In this document: positions 1 to 7,088 of the stretch, in pieces
Layout of the letters: every line of letters starts with the position of its first letter
Numbering within the stretch: the first letter of the stretch is position 1
NCBI RefSeq assembly: GCF_035917415.1
Contig: NZ_CP109073.1
Coordinates: 5,698,001-5,762,000, forward strand
Direction of reading: 5' to 3'
Length of the DNA stretch: 64,000 nucleotides
Source: Streptomyces sp. NBC_01803
GTDB taxonomy: Bacteria; Actinomycetota; Actinomycetes; Streptomycetales; Streptomycetaceae
Made by a program: the position numbers and the translations under genes
The notes under the pieces: generated by a model
What the model saw: the letters and a program-made list of their open reading frames with translations, nothing else
The model's database searches: none
Told to the model about the DNA's origin: nothing

Positions 1-1
1 C

Positions 2-280
2 CGGATCATGGCCGAGCGCGTCCACGCCGTCATCACAGCCAGCGCCCCGGTCCTCGCGCCGAAGCTCTGGTATGGGATGCCCGCCTACGCGCGGGACGGC
101 AAGGTCGTCTGCTTCTTCCAGAGCGCGGGGAAGTTCAAGGCGCGCTACGCGACGCTCGGGTTCAGCGACCAGGCGAAGCTGGACGAGGGCACGATGTGGG
201 CGGCCGGTTTCGCCCTGACCGAGGTGACGGCCGAGGTGGAGGCCCGGATCGGTGCGCTCGTGAAGCAGGCAGTGAGCTGA
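2..280 (+). CDS. DUF1801 family protein, 5' end outside window
   Basis: This is the C-terminal part of a DUF1801 (YdhG-like) protein. The frame is open to the left edge, so the first ATG, at position 8, is probably internal: family members usually have 110 to 140 residues and only about 92 are visible here. The segment [19 protein letters not shown] is the characteristic core of the family, and it is followed by the usual [12 protein letters not shown] stretch. The function of the family is not well defined; members are small cytoplasmic proteins sometimes compared with frataxin-like iron proteins. No partner gene is visible. Confidence 0.8.
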   Translation, partial: RIMAERVHAVITASAPVLAPKLWYGMPAYARDGKVVCFFQSAGKFKARYATLGFSDQAKLDEGTMWAAGFALTEVTAEVEARIGALVKQAVS

Positions 281-725
281 GGCGCGCGCCCGGTGAACGG
301 GCCGGGCCCGCGGCACCGGTACGTGCTCGGCGGCCCGGCGCTCGTTCTGGCCGGGCGCACCGGGGGAGCGGCGACCGTCGCGCGCGTCCCGCACGCGATG
401 GCCGAACTCGTCCGTGCCCGCGTCCTTGTGATCAGTGCCCTCAACGAATCGCACGCGGCCTTCCAACGGAATGCCCCGCAGAAGGGTAGGAAAGGGCCCG
501 GAGAGGTGCCCCTCGACCGCTTGCCACCGGTTGGGCGGGGAACCCGGAAGTTCCGAGTCCGTTTTTCCTCTGCCGACCTGCTCGGAGGTGTGCGCGACCA
601 TGACGACACGTACCCAGGGAATCGATCCCGATCCCTCCTGGGATGAGCGTGGCGATACCCCGAAACCCGCTGTGAGCTGGGCCGGGCTACAGCGCTGCTA
701 TGAGTCCTGGCCGGCTCGCGCCCAG
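281..725. other. Intergenic region with an in-frame upstream ATG
   Basis: No complete gene is recognised. An ATG at 600 is preceded by GGAGG at a fair distance and opens a frame that runs without a stop into the MarR gene downstream. The roughly 50 residues it would add (MTTRTQGIDPDPSW and onward) do not resemble a MarR N-terminus. They could be the start of another gene whose remainder is lost. GGAACCCGGAAGTTCC near 539 is a small imperfect inverted repeat. Confidence 0.4.
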
Positions 726-745
726 ATGTGTGGCGTATCATTTAA

Positions 746-760
746 ATACGTGTCATGTAT
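746..760. promoter_or_regulatory. Inverted repeat in front of the MarR gene
   Basis: ATACGT-GTC-ATGTAT is an inverted repeat with one mismatch, lying in an A+T-rich patch 35 bases before the MarR start at 795. It contains CGTGTCAT, the same 8-mer that is part of the larger inverted repeat in front of the metallo-beta-lactamase gene at 2569-2593. A shared site for the MarR protein, autoregulating and controlling the neighbouring operon, is the simplest reading. This is an inference. Confidence 0.45.
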
Positions 761-774
761 GGGAAGGGCAGTCG

Positions 775-798
775 ATGCGGAACAGGCAGAAGCGATGA
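775..798 (+). other. Possible 7-codon leader peptide (MRNRQKR) before MarR
   Basis: An ATG at 775 follows GGAAGGG with good spacing and encodes MRNRQKR, then stops. Its TGA (796-798) overlaps the ATG at 795 of the MarR gene. The MarR ATG has no convincing Shine-Dalgarno sequence of its own, so the mini-ORF could bring ribosomes to it by translational coupling. It may also be chance. Confidence 0.3.
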
Positions 799-1310
799 CG
801 CCCGTCGAAGAGGCCCGCTACCTCATCCTCGCGGCGCAGCGTGAGGGCAATCGTCAGCTGGCCCGGGCGCTGCGGCCGTTGGAGGTGACTCCGTCCCAGG
901 CAGAGGTGCTCAGCCTGCTGGCCGGCCGGCAGCCGCTGACCTTGAGCGGGCTGGGGGAGTTGCTGGTGTGCGAGTCGGGTACGAACCCGAGCCGCCTCGT
1001 CGACCGCCTGGTGCGCGCCGGCCTGGTCCTGCGCGCCGAGGACCCGCAGGACCGGCGGCATGTCGAGCTCACACTCACCTCCGCCGGCCGGCGCACCGCG
1101 GCGAGGATCGCCGATATCGAGAAGGACGTCTACCGGTCGATCGACGCCGCCGCCACCGGACACGACATCGAGGCCGTGAACGCGTTCCTGCGCGCACTCG
1201 TCGCGGGTCAGCCTTCCGGCCAGGCCGTGGCCCGCCGAGTCGAGTCGGTCCCCGCGCCGGAGACGCGGCGGGCGAGCCGCTCGAGCCGCAGCTCGGCCAC
1301 TTCCCGGTAG
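795..1310 (+). CDS. MarR family transcriptional regulator
   Basis: A predicted dimeric winged-helix DNA-binding regulator of about 171 residues. The segment LEVTPSQAEVLSLLA begins the DNA-binding domain, NPSRLVDRLVRAGLV is the recognition helix region, and EDPQDRRHVELTLTSAG forms the wing with the family-typical D-R-R. I chose ATG 795 because family members begin close to the (A/V)EE(A/L)RYL motif; ATG 759 in the same frame is the alternative. The last 103 bases overlap the convergent SRPBCC gene, and the final 30 or so residues (arginine- and serine-rich) are probably a non-conserved extension. Its likely targets are itself and the adjacent MBL/SRPBCC operon. Confidence 0.82.
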   Translation: MTPVEEARYLILAAQREGNRQLARALRPLEVTPSQAEVLSLLAGRQPLTLSGLGELLVCESGTNPSRLVDRLVRAGLVLRAEDPQDRRHVELTLTSAGRRTAARIADIEKDVYRSIDAAATGHDIEAVNAFLRALVAGQPSGQAVARRVESVPAPETRRASRSSRSSATSR

Positions 1311-1675
1311 GCGGGCTCCAGGAGGGAGGCGAGCGGGCCGCGATGGGTGAAGTCGTGGCTGACCACCACCCCCTGCCTTCCGGGCTGGAGCTGCCAGGTG
1401 CCGTCCTCCGCGAAGCCGGGCATCCGCCAGCGCATGGCGACGCGCCGGGGGCCCGTCTCGTCGTAGGTGAGGTGACCGGGCAACCCTCGGAGGGTGATCG
1501 TGTACGTGGCCCCCGGCCTGGCCGCGGACGGGCCGCGCACGCGGCGAATCGCCGGGTTCCAGGCCGGCAGCGCCAGCGGATCGAGCAGGGTGTCCAGCAC
1601 TCGGTGGACCGGGACGTCGATGACGCGGCTGGCGTGCCGGGTATGCCCCATGAGGAAATCGTCAGTGCGCGTCAT
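1208..1675 (-). CDS. SRPBCC (polyketide cyclase/START-like) family protein
   Basis: A 155-residue protein with the helix-grip fold of the SRPBCC superfamily, whose members bind hydrophobic ligands in a deep cavity. Visible features are the N-terminal strand ASRVIDVPVHRVLDTLLDP, the typical LPAWNPAI segment, the central GATYTITLRGL strand and the long C-terminal helix near LLEPAYREVAELRLERLA. The start overlaps the end of the upstream metallo-beta-lactamase-fold gene by 14 bases, so the two are co-transcribed and probably coupled. The 3' end overlaps the oppositely oriented MarR gene by about 100 bases. The ligand cannot be deduced. Confidence 0.75.
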   Translation of the reverse strand: MTRTDDFLMGHTRHASRVIDVPVHRVLDTLLDPLALPAWNPAIRRVRGPSAARPGATYTITLRGLPGHLTYDETGPRRVAMRWRMPGFAEDGTWQLQPGRQGVVVSHDFTHRGPLASLLEPAYREVAELRLERLARRVSGAGTDSTRRATAWPEG

Positions 1676-2549
1676 GCGCGTTCCTCTCCTCCGCGAGTGC
1701 GGCTGCCAGGCTCGGCGCCGCGCCCGGGTCGTGTGCCGCCAGTACGACGAGACCCGGCAGCCTGGCGCGCAGGGCGTTCACCTTGTGCACGGCCTCGGAC
1801 ATCTGCCTCTTGTCCCCAACACCGGGAAGTTTGCCGGCCGAGAGCAGCTCGGCGTCGTAGGTCAGATCGCCGACCAGCAGCAGGGGTGCCCGGCCGGGGC
1901 GTCGTACGAGCAGCGACAGGGACCCCGGTGTGTGGCCGGGCGTGGGCAGCAGGACGAGACTGCCGTCACCGTAGAGGTCGTGCCCGTCGGTGAAGGGCAT
2001 CAGTGCCGGGTCCGCCAGCGGTTCGTGGGTGATCCGGTTCCACCGCAGTCCGGGCAGGTCGATGTGCGACCGCAGGAACCCGCGCGCCTCGGGCATCGGC
2101 CCGCTCAGGGCCTGCCACTCGTCCCGGCTGATGACGACGTCCGCGCCGCCCAGCACCGGAAGCCCGCCGATGTGGTCCTGGTGGAGGTGGGAGATCACCG
2201 CCGTCCGCACGTCGTCGGTGCGATAGCCCAGGCCGGTGAGCCCTGCGGTGAGCGTCTGGGCCGGGCCGATCTCGAACTTCGCCAGCCTGGAGTAGATCAG
2301 CCCGTTGAGACCGCTCGGGAAGTAGTCCGCGTCCGTCACGGAGGCCCGGTCCTGGCCGGTGTCGAAGAGCACCACGCCCTCGCGGTGCTCGATGACGTAC
2401 GCGTTGATCGGCCGGGGTGCGGTCCACCGGCGTGACGTGAACAGCCACACATAGAGGTTCTTCCGGGTGGGGCCCACGTGTTCGGGGCGGATCGCCACTG
2501 ATCCGGTACTGATCACGGCGACTCTTGAGATGGGGTCTGCCGACGGCAT
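1662..2549 (-). CDS. Metallo-beta-lactamase-fold hydrolase (lactonase-like)
   Basis: A 295-residue protein of the MBL superfamily. The zinc-binding HxHxDH motif is present as SHLHQDHIGG, followed by downstream metal ligands in PTPGHTPGS and VGDLTYDA and by AAHDPG near the C-terminus. Overall it resembles N-acyl-homoserine lactonase/AttM-like hydrolases, but the substrate is unknown. The start at 2549 is chosen because AGGAGG lies five bases upstream; an earlier in-frame ATG would place the operator inside the coding region. It is the first gene of a two-gene operon with the SRPBCC protein and is probably controlled by the MarR regulator through the repeat at 2569-2593. Confidence 0.82.
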   Translation of the reverse strand: MPSADPISRVAVISTGSVAIRPEHVGPTRKNLYVWLFTSRRWTAPRPINAYVIEHREGVVLFDTGQDRASVTDADYFPSGLNGLIYSRLAKFEIGPAQTLTAGLTGLGYRTDDVRTAVISHLHQDHIGGLPVLGGADVVISRDEWQALSGPMPEARGFLRSHIDLPGLRWNRITHEPLADPALMPFTDGHDLYGDGSLVLLPTPGHTPGSLSLLVRRPGRAPLLLVGDLTYDAELLSAGKLPGVGDKRQMSEAVHKVNALRARLPGLVVLAAHDPGAAPSLAAALAEERNAHDAH

Positions 2550-2568
2550 GTCGACCTCCTGATTTCGA

Positions 2569-2593
2569 TGTCGTGTCATTAGATTACACGACA
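2569..2593. promoter_or_regulatory. Perfect 8-bp inverted repeat, probable MarR operator
   Basis: TGTCGTGT and ACACGACA are perfect reverse complements separated by nine bases (cattagatt), about 20 bases upstream of the MBL-fold gene start on the minus strand. The repeat overlaps a plausible -10 element (TAATCT on the minus strand), the arrangement expected for repression. CGTGTCAT is shared with the site before the MarR gene. Confidence 0.6.
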
Positions 2594-2654
2594 CCTATTA
2601 TCGCGCTGCCGGGTGGGGCTCACCATGGTGTCGACGTACCCCTGGGAGGTCCCC

Positions 2655-2885
2655 ATCCCGGGCCCGGCCCGGCGAGATCCCTCGGCAAGGTCCGCGCGGT
2701 CTCCCTCAACTACCGCGACAGGCCATCGTCGAGGGCTTTCGCGAGCCCGATACGATGCCCAAGAACCTCGTCCCGGTCGACGACACCGCCGGTGTCGTCG
2801 CCAAGACCGGCCCCGGCGTCACCCGTTTCACCGAGGGTGACCCTGTCGTCTCGCACCTCTACTCACGCTGGCTCGACGGCGCCCC
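2655..2885 (+). pseudogene. Remnant of a zinc-type (MDR) alcohol dehydrogenase/quinone reductase
   Basis: Two pieces in different frames together match the N-terminal third of a medium-chain dehydrogenase. The first is GKVRAVSLNYRD (about 2685-2720). After a frameshift near 2725-2750 comes KNLVPVDDTAGVVAKTGPG, continuing to VTRFTEGDPVV and SRWLDGAP (2758-2885). Intact members read VRLRAVSLNYRD, then VPLSDGAGEVVAVG and GVTRFxVGDRV. The cofactor domain is absent. The remnant lies between the MBL operon promoter and the 3' end of a universal stress protein gene and is certainly non-functional. Confidence 0.75.
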
Positions 2886-3009
2886 GACCCCGCGCCGAGG
2901 GAGATTTTGCCCTCGGTGGGCAAGGTCGACACAGCGCGACCGGACCGTCGAGACGTCAGTCGGTCGGTGGGTCAACCCGCCAGCGGCGTCGCCACGAGCG
3001 TCATCACCG

Positions 3010-3873
3010 TCAGTCGTGGGGGACGACGGCGACGGGGGCGAGGCCGTGGTGGAGCACGGTGTGGGTGACGGAGCCGATGCGGGGGCCGAGCGGGGTGCGG
3101 GGCCTGCGGCGGCCGACGACCAGCAGGGCGGCCGTGGTGGCGGCCTCGGTCAGATGCCGGGCGGCGCCGCCGACCACGATGTCCTCGGTGACCTTGACCT
3201 CCGGGTACCGGTGCTGCCACGGGCGCAGGGCATCGCCGAGGGCGCGGCCCCTGGCGGTGGCGACGGCGGTGTAGCGGTCCGGGTCGGGCACCATGGCGAA
3301 GCTCTCCACGGACGGCAGGTCGTAGCCGTGGATGACACGCAGGATGGTGCCGCGCAGGGCGGCGGCCTCGAAGGCGAACGCGAACAGGTCGTCGCACGGG
3401 TGGGTGATGTCCACGCCCAGGACGACGTCGCCGTCGTCGTGTCGCGCGCCGTCGTGGCCGGGGGCGCGGACCAGGACGACGGGACGCCGGGCGCGGGCGA
3501 CGACGGCCAGGGCGATCGAGCCGACGAGGTAACCGGTCACCGGGCCCAGGGCGCGGGAGCCGAGGACCAGGAGGCCGGCGTCACCGGCGGAGCGCGCGAG
3601 GGCGGCTTCGGGCAGGCCGGGGACCACGTCCGTGATCACGGTCAGGCCGGGGTGTACTGCCTTGAGTTCGTCGGCCACCCGCTTCAGCAGGTGCTCGGGG
3701 CCGTGCGCGAGTTCCCCGGTGCCAGAGAGGGAATTAAGCGTGTACGGGGCGATCTCGCGGACGTGGACCAGCCTCAGCGGCAGGTCTCGGCGGGCCGCCT
3801 CGTCGGCGGCCCATAGGGCGGCGGCGCGGCTTTCGGGGGTGTGGTCGAGGCCGGCGACGACGGTGGGGTTCAT
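3010..3873 (-). CDS. Universal stress protein, two UspA domains
   Basis: A 287-residue cytoplasmic protein made of two UspA domains (about 1-140 and 147-287). Each domain starts with a strand of the VVAGLDHTPES type and ends with the nucleotide-binding pattern G-x2-G-x9-G-S, seen as GSRALGPVTGYLVGS and GRRRPRTPLGPRIGS, so ATP binding is expected. Tandem UspA proteins of this size are hallmark members of the DevR regulon in mycobacteria and the OsdR regulon in Streptomyces. ATG 3873 has GAAGGAG six bases upstream. It is the last gene of a minus-strand row; a 24-bp palindrome separates it from the DoxX-like gene. Confidence 0.9.
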   Translation of the reverse strand: MNPTVVAGLDHTPESRAAALWAADEAARRDLPLRLVHVREIAPYTLNSLSGTGELAHGPEHLLKRVADELKAVHPGLTVITDVVPGLPEAALARSAGDAGLLVLGSRALGPVTGYLVGSIALAVVARARRPVVLVRAPGHDGARHDDGDVVLGVDITHPCDDLFAFAFEAAALRGTILRVIHGYDLPSVESFAMVPDPDRYTAVATARGRALGDALRPWQHRYPEVKVTEDIVVGGAARHLTEAATTAALLVVGRRRPRTPLGPRIGSVTHTVLHHGLAPVAVVPHD

Positions 3874-3900
3874 GGTGTGCTCCTTCTCGGGTGCCGAGGC

Positions 3901-3924
3901 GGGCACCGCCCGCGGGCGGTGCCC
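3901..3924. terminator. Perfect 24-bp palindrome between DoxX-like and stress-protein genes
   Basis: Two 12-base arms (GGGCACCGCCCG and its exact complement) abut with no loop, directly after the DoxX-like gene and 28 bases before the stress-protein ATG on the minus strand. It can fold as a strong GC hairpin without a U-tract, so a terminator or attenuator is likely. An operator role is also possible. Confidence 0.5.
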
Positions 3925-3946
3925 GGTGCGGGGACGGGCAGGGGGG

Positions 3947-4558
3947 TCAGCGCAGCCAGGGGGTGTCGCGGACGACGGGGAGGCGTTCCCAGCGGGCTCC
4001 CAGACCCCAGACGCGGCCGGCGTGGACGGCCGCGAGGGCGACGAGGACGGCGGCGTAGACGACGTGGTAGTCGATGAGCGGGTTGGTCGACATACTCGGT
4101 GCGCCGTCCGCGAGGGTCTGGTCCAGTGGCCATTCCGCGGCCCACATCAGGGCCATCATCGCCACGCCGCCCATGGCGGCCAGCCGCATGGCCACGCCGG
4201 CGGTGAGGGCGAGGCCGATGGCGAGGAGGCCGAGCATGAACGACCAGTCAGCCCAGGCGTCCCCGGCCCAGGAGCGGAAGGTGTCGTCCATCGGGCCGAC
4301 GGCGACGTGGCTGAGGAAGCCCTCGGTCGGTGACCCGCCGTCGATCCAGCCCGCGCCGGAGGGAGTGCTGTACTGCCAGCCGATGGTCTTGTCGAGGAAC
4401 GCCCACAGGAAGACGAACCCGGTCAGGACGCGGACCGACGCGAAGAGGTGCGCGGTGGTCGCTTTCGTCGCGGACCGGGTCGCCGTGGCGCCGGTGGCCT
4501 TGTGCCAGGCGGGGAGGTGGAGGCCGCCGTGCCGGGGGGAGTGCCGCTGGATGGCCAT
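3947..4558 (-). CDS. DoxX-like integral membrane protein
   Basis: A 203-residue membrane protein with four likely transmembrane helices: VRVLTGFVFLWAFLDKTIGW, a segment at WSFMLGLLAIGLALTAGVAM, LAAMGGVAMMALMWAAEW, and YHVVYAAVLVALAAVHAG. Helix spacing and the FLDK(T) motif in the first helix match the DoxX family, which is often linked to thiol or redox stress and quinones. The exact role of this protein is unknown. ATG 4558 is preferred because GGAAGGA lies upstream. Two palindromic regulator sites lie about 80-120 bases upstream, so it probably belongs to the dormancy regulon. Confidence 0.75.
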   Translation of the reverse strand: MAIQRHSPRHGGLHLPAWHKATGATATRSATKATTAHLFASVRVLTGFVFLWAFLDKTIGWQYSTPSGAGWIDGGSPTEGFLSHVAVGPMDDTFRSWAGDAWADWSFMLGLLAIGLALTAGVAMRLAAMGGVAMMALMWAAEWPLDQTLADGAPSMSTNPLIDYHVVYAAVLVALAAVHAGRVWGLGARWERLPVVRDTPWLR

Positions 4559-4638
4559 GATGTTCGTCCTTCCGGGGTTCGTCGGTGCGAGTTCCGCTCG
4601 CGGGTTCACTGTCCCGCCGGCGGGGGCTTGGGCCCCAG

Positions 4639-4676
4639 GGGACGCGAGTCCCGGCTGCCGGGGCCGAACGGCCCCG
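4639..4676. promoter_or_regulatory. Paired DevR/OsdR-like palindromes
   Basis: GGGACGCGAGTCCC (4639-4652) is a perfect GGGAC-N4-GTCCC palindrome and closely matches the core of the mycobacterial DosR box. Seven bases further on, CGGGGCCGAACGGCCCCG (4659-4676) is a perfect palindrome of the GGGCCG-NN-CGGCCC type that recurs through this cluster. Their centres are 22 bp apart, about two helical turns, as with primary and secondary DosR sites. They lie 80-120 bp upstream of the DoxX-like gene. Confidence 0.6.
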
Positions 4677-4690
4677 ACCGGCGGGCCCGT

Positions 4691-5380
4691 TCAGTCCGCG
4701 CGGGCGGCGACGGGCACAGGGACCAGCAGGACCGGGACGGGGGAGTGGTGCAGCAGGGCCTGGGCCACGCGGTCGAGGTGGGACCCGACGCGTGGGTCCC
4801 GGTGCAGGGCGACGACGACGAGGGCGGAGCCGAGGGCCGCCTGGAGCGCGGCGTGGACCATGCCCGGGCGCGTGGTCCGCACGCGCACGCCCGTGCCCAG
4901 GCGTTCGGCCTCGGCGAACGCGACCGCCGCGGCCTCGGCGTCGCCGTCGCTCGTGACGCACAGCAGCACGTCACCGTGGCCGGGGGCGTGCCGCAACTCG
5001 CGCGGATCACCGCGCACGATCAGCAGCGGGCCGTTGGTCCGCTCAGCCAGGTCCCGGGCGACCGAACCCAGCAGATGCCCGGCCACGCCGCCCAGTCCGC
5101 GGGTGCCGACCACGGTGAGCAGGGCGTCACGGCTCCGTTCGGCGAGCACCGCCGCCGGGGAGCCGGGAAGGGGCACCGGCAGCGCGGTCAGCGCGGGATG
5201 CCGGTCGTAGACGCGGGCCAGGGCGGCCGACAGGATCGGCTTCGCCTCGTCCGGGTCCGGCACGGCGTACACGATGTGCAGCACGGCATCGCGCCGCGCC
5301 GCTTCCTCCGCCGCCCGGTCGAGTGCCCGGAACGCGGTGGCGGTGTCGTCGATTCCCACGACGACGTGGTGTCGGGTCAT
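4691..5380 (-). CDS. Universal stress protein, second domain degenerate
   Basis: A 229-residue protein. Residues 1-125 form a standard UspA domain: VVVGIDDTATAFRALDRAA at the start and VVGTRGLGGVAGHLLGSVA for the nucleotide-binding loop. The C-terminal half (from about 135) keeps the alternating strand/helix plan but lacks the G-x2-G-x9-G motif and is shorter than a full domain, so it may no longer bind nucleotide. GAGAGG lies upstream of the ATG. No palindrome was found directly upstream. Confidence 0.85.
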   Translation of the reverse strand: MTRHHVVVGIDDTATAFRALDRAAEEAARRDAVLHIVYAVPDPDEAKPILSAALARVYDRHPALTALPVPLPGSPAAVLAERSRDALLTVVGTRGLGGVAGHLLGSVARDLAERTNGPLLIVRGDPRELRHAPGHGDVLLCVTSDGDAEAAAVAFAEAERLGTGVRVRTTRPGMVHAALQAALGSALVVVALHRDPRVGSHLDRVAQALLHHSPVPVLLVPVPVAARAD

Positions 5381-5582
5381 GGCCTGTGTCCTCTCTTCGT
5401 GTCTGTCTTCCGGGTGTCGGCATCGAGCGCGGCGGGCGGCCGTCGGGGCTCGGGGGGCTGGCGGCCGTCTCCCTTCCGCGTGACTGCGCCTCAGATACTG
5501 TCGGTGGGCGGATGGTGCGGGCAGGGGCCGGGTGGGCAGGCCGGTGGCCGGTGGTCCCCGGCTGGCTGGCCCGGTCCGGTGG

Positions 5583-6170
5583 TCAGGCGTGCTGGGACCA
5601 GCCCGGGGCCACTTCGGCCCAGGCGCGTTCCCAGGCGGCCGTGCGGCGGGTGTCCAGCCGGTTCTGCAATCCGGCCCGCGTGGCGACGGCCATCAGGCAG
5701 AAGCCCGCCGCGGCCGAGGCTCCCAGGAGCACGCCGGCCGCCCAGGCGGTGGTCGTCGCGACGGGCGGCTCCCGGAGTCCGCCGGTGTCGTCGAGCCACA
5801 CTGTGACGCGGTCGCCGGGTTCGGCGTCGGCGTCCGCCCAGGCGGAGCCCGTCCCGGTGGTGCCGTTGGGTGTCGTCCAGTCGACGGTCACCACCTCACG
5901 GCCGTGGGCCGGGTAGCCGACGGTGTCCGCGTCCGCCCCGGCGCCGCCGGCCTCGTCGGCGGAGCCGGTGACCAGGGCGGCCGTCTCGTTCAGATCCGCA
6001 CCGGGCGCCAGCATGACGTGGGCGGTACCGATGGTGGTCGCCGCGCCGGCCAAGGGGGCGCCGACCGCGATGACCAGGCCGGTGGCCAGGCCGAGCCATG
6101 CCTCGGCGATGTCGGAACGGCGCCTGAGCGGGTTGCGCCGCCAGCGCCACAGCCGGATAGTGCTCTCCAT
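5583..6170 (-). CDS. Rv1733c-like membrane protein
   Basis: A 195-residue protein beginning with the signature LWRWRRNPLRRRSD, typical of Rv1733c-like actinobacterial proteins. A first membrane helix follows (about 22-44, EAWLGLATGLVIAVGAPLAG), then an extracytoplasmic domain of about 90 residues with VTVDWTTPNGTTGTG, and a second helix near AWAAGVLLGASAAAGFCLMA. In Mycobacterium tuberculosis Rv1733c is a strongly induced DosR-regulon antigen of unknown biochemical role. The location next to the DevR-like regulator, divergently transcribed, supports regulation by the same system. Confidence 0.85.
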   Translation of the reverse strand: MESTIRLWRWRRNPLRRRSDIAEAWLGLATGLVIAVGAPLAGAATTIGTAHVMLAPGADLNETAALVTGSADEAGGAGADADTVGYPAHGREVVTVDWTTPNGTTGTGSAWADADAEPGDRVTVWLDDTGGLREPPVATTTAWAAGVLLGASAAAGFCLMAVATRAGLQNRLDTRRTAAWERAWAEVAPGWSQHA

Positions 6171-6220
6171 GTCACGTGTCCCCGCCTCGGTCGTCGCCAC
6201 GATGTTCCGTGGCCCGTGAC

Positions 6221-6322
6221 GGGACCGTCCCACGCCCGAACGGCGCGGCGCTGGAGCCGGACGGGCCCCACCGCCGGGGCTTCCGGCCTTCCGGCACCGG
6301 CCCCGATGGGGCCGTTCGGCCC
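6221..6322. promoter_or_regulatory. DevR/OsdR-like palindromes between Rv1733c-like gene and response regulator
   Basis: GGGACCGTCCC (6221-6231) and GGGCCGTTCGGCCC (6309-6322) lie in the 220-bp divergent region. The second is identical to the copy at 9123-9136 and sits 70 bp before the response-regulator ATG, suggesting autoregulation. Confidence 0.55.
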
Positions 6323-6391
6323 TGGCATCCGGCCGTCGCGTGGGTGACCATCGGGGCGACGAGGCCGAGAGAGACACGAGGAACACACGAC

Positions 6392-7081
6392 ATGGGCGAC
6401 GCACCCCAGTTCTCCCCGCAGGCGCCGATCAGGGTGTTCCTGCTGGACGATCACGAGGTGGTCCGGCGAGGGGTGCACGACCTGCTCGACGCCGAGCCGG
6501 ACATCGAGGTCGTCGGTGAGGCGTCGACGGCCGACCAGGCCCTGGCCCGTGGCCCGGCGCTGCGCCCGCATGTGGCGATCCTCGACGTGCGGCTGACCGA
6601 CGGCGACGGCATCACCGTCTGCCGGGAGCTGCGCTCGCGCATGCCGGAGCTGGCGTGCCTGATGCTGACCTCCTTCGACGACGACGACGCGCTGCTGGAC
6701 GCCATCATGGCGGGCGCGGCGGGTTACGTGCTGAAGCAGATCAAGGGCTCCGACCTGATCGCCGCGGTGCGTACCGTCGCCTCCGGGCAGTCGATGCTCG
6801 ACCCGGCGACCACCGCGCGGTTGATGAGCAGTCTGCGCGGTGACGACGCGCGGCCGGCCGAACCGGAGGACGCGGCCCTGGCCTCGCTGTCGCCCCGCGA
6901 GCGGGAGATCCTCGTCCTCATCGGCGAGGGCCTGACCAACCGTCAGATCGGCCGGCGTCTCTTCCTGTCCGAGAAGACGGTGAAGAACCACATCTCACGG
7001 CTGCTGGCCAAGCTCGGCGTCGAACGCCGCGTCCAGGCAGCCGTGCTGGTCAGCAAGGTCACCCCACCGCCCGCGAAGTGA
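6392..7081 (+). CDS. NarL/DevR-family response regulator (OsdR-like)
   Basis: A 229-residue two-component response regulator. The receiver domain (about 12-130) has the acidic pair D19-D20, the phospho-acceptor Asp at residue 65 (VAILDVRLTDGDG), the switch Thr in MLTSFDD and the conserved Lys in YVLKQI. The LuxR-type HTH (about 160-225) reads LSPREREILVLIGEGLTNRQI followed by LFLSEKTVKNHISRLLAKLG. Its neighbours are those of the mycobacterial DevR regulon, and a GAF kinase of DevS size lies in the same cluster, so this is probably the master regulator of the dormancy genes. ATG 6392 is the start that fits the family. Confidence 0.88.
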   Translation: MGDAPQFSPQAPIRVFLLDDHEVVRRGVHDLLDAEPDIEVVGEASTADQALARGPALRPHVAILDVRLTDGDGITVCRELRSRMPELACLMLTSFDDDDALLDAIMAGAAGYVLKQIKGSDLIAAVRTVASGQSMLDPATTARLMSSLRGDDARPAEPEDAALASLSPREREILVLIGEGLTNRQIGRRLFLSEKTVKNHISRLLAKLGVERRVQAAVLVSKVTPPPAK

Positions 7082-7088
7082 GGCTACG

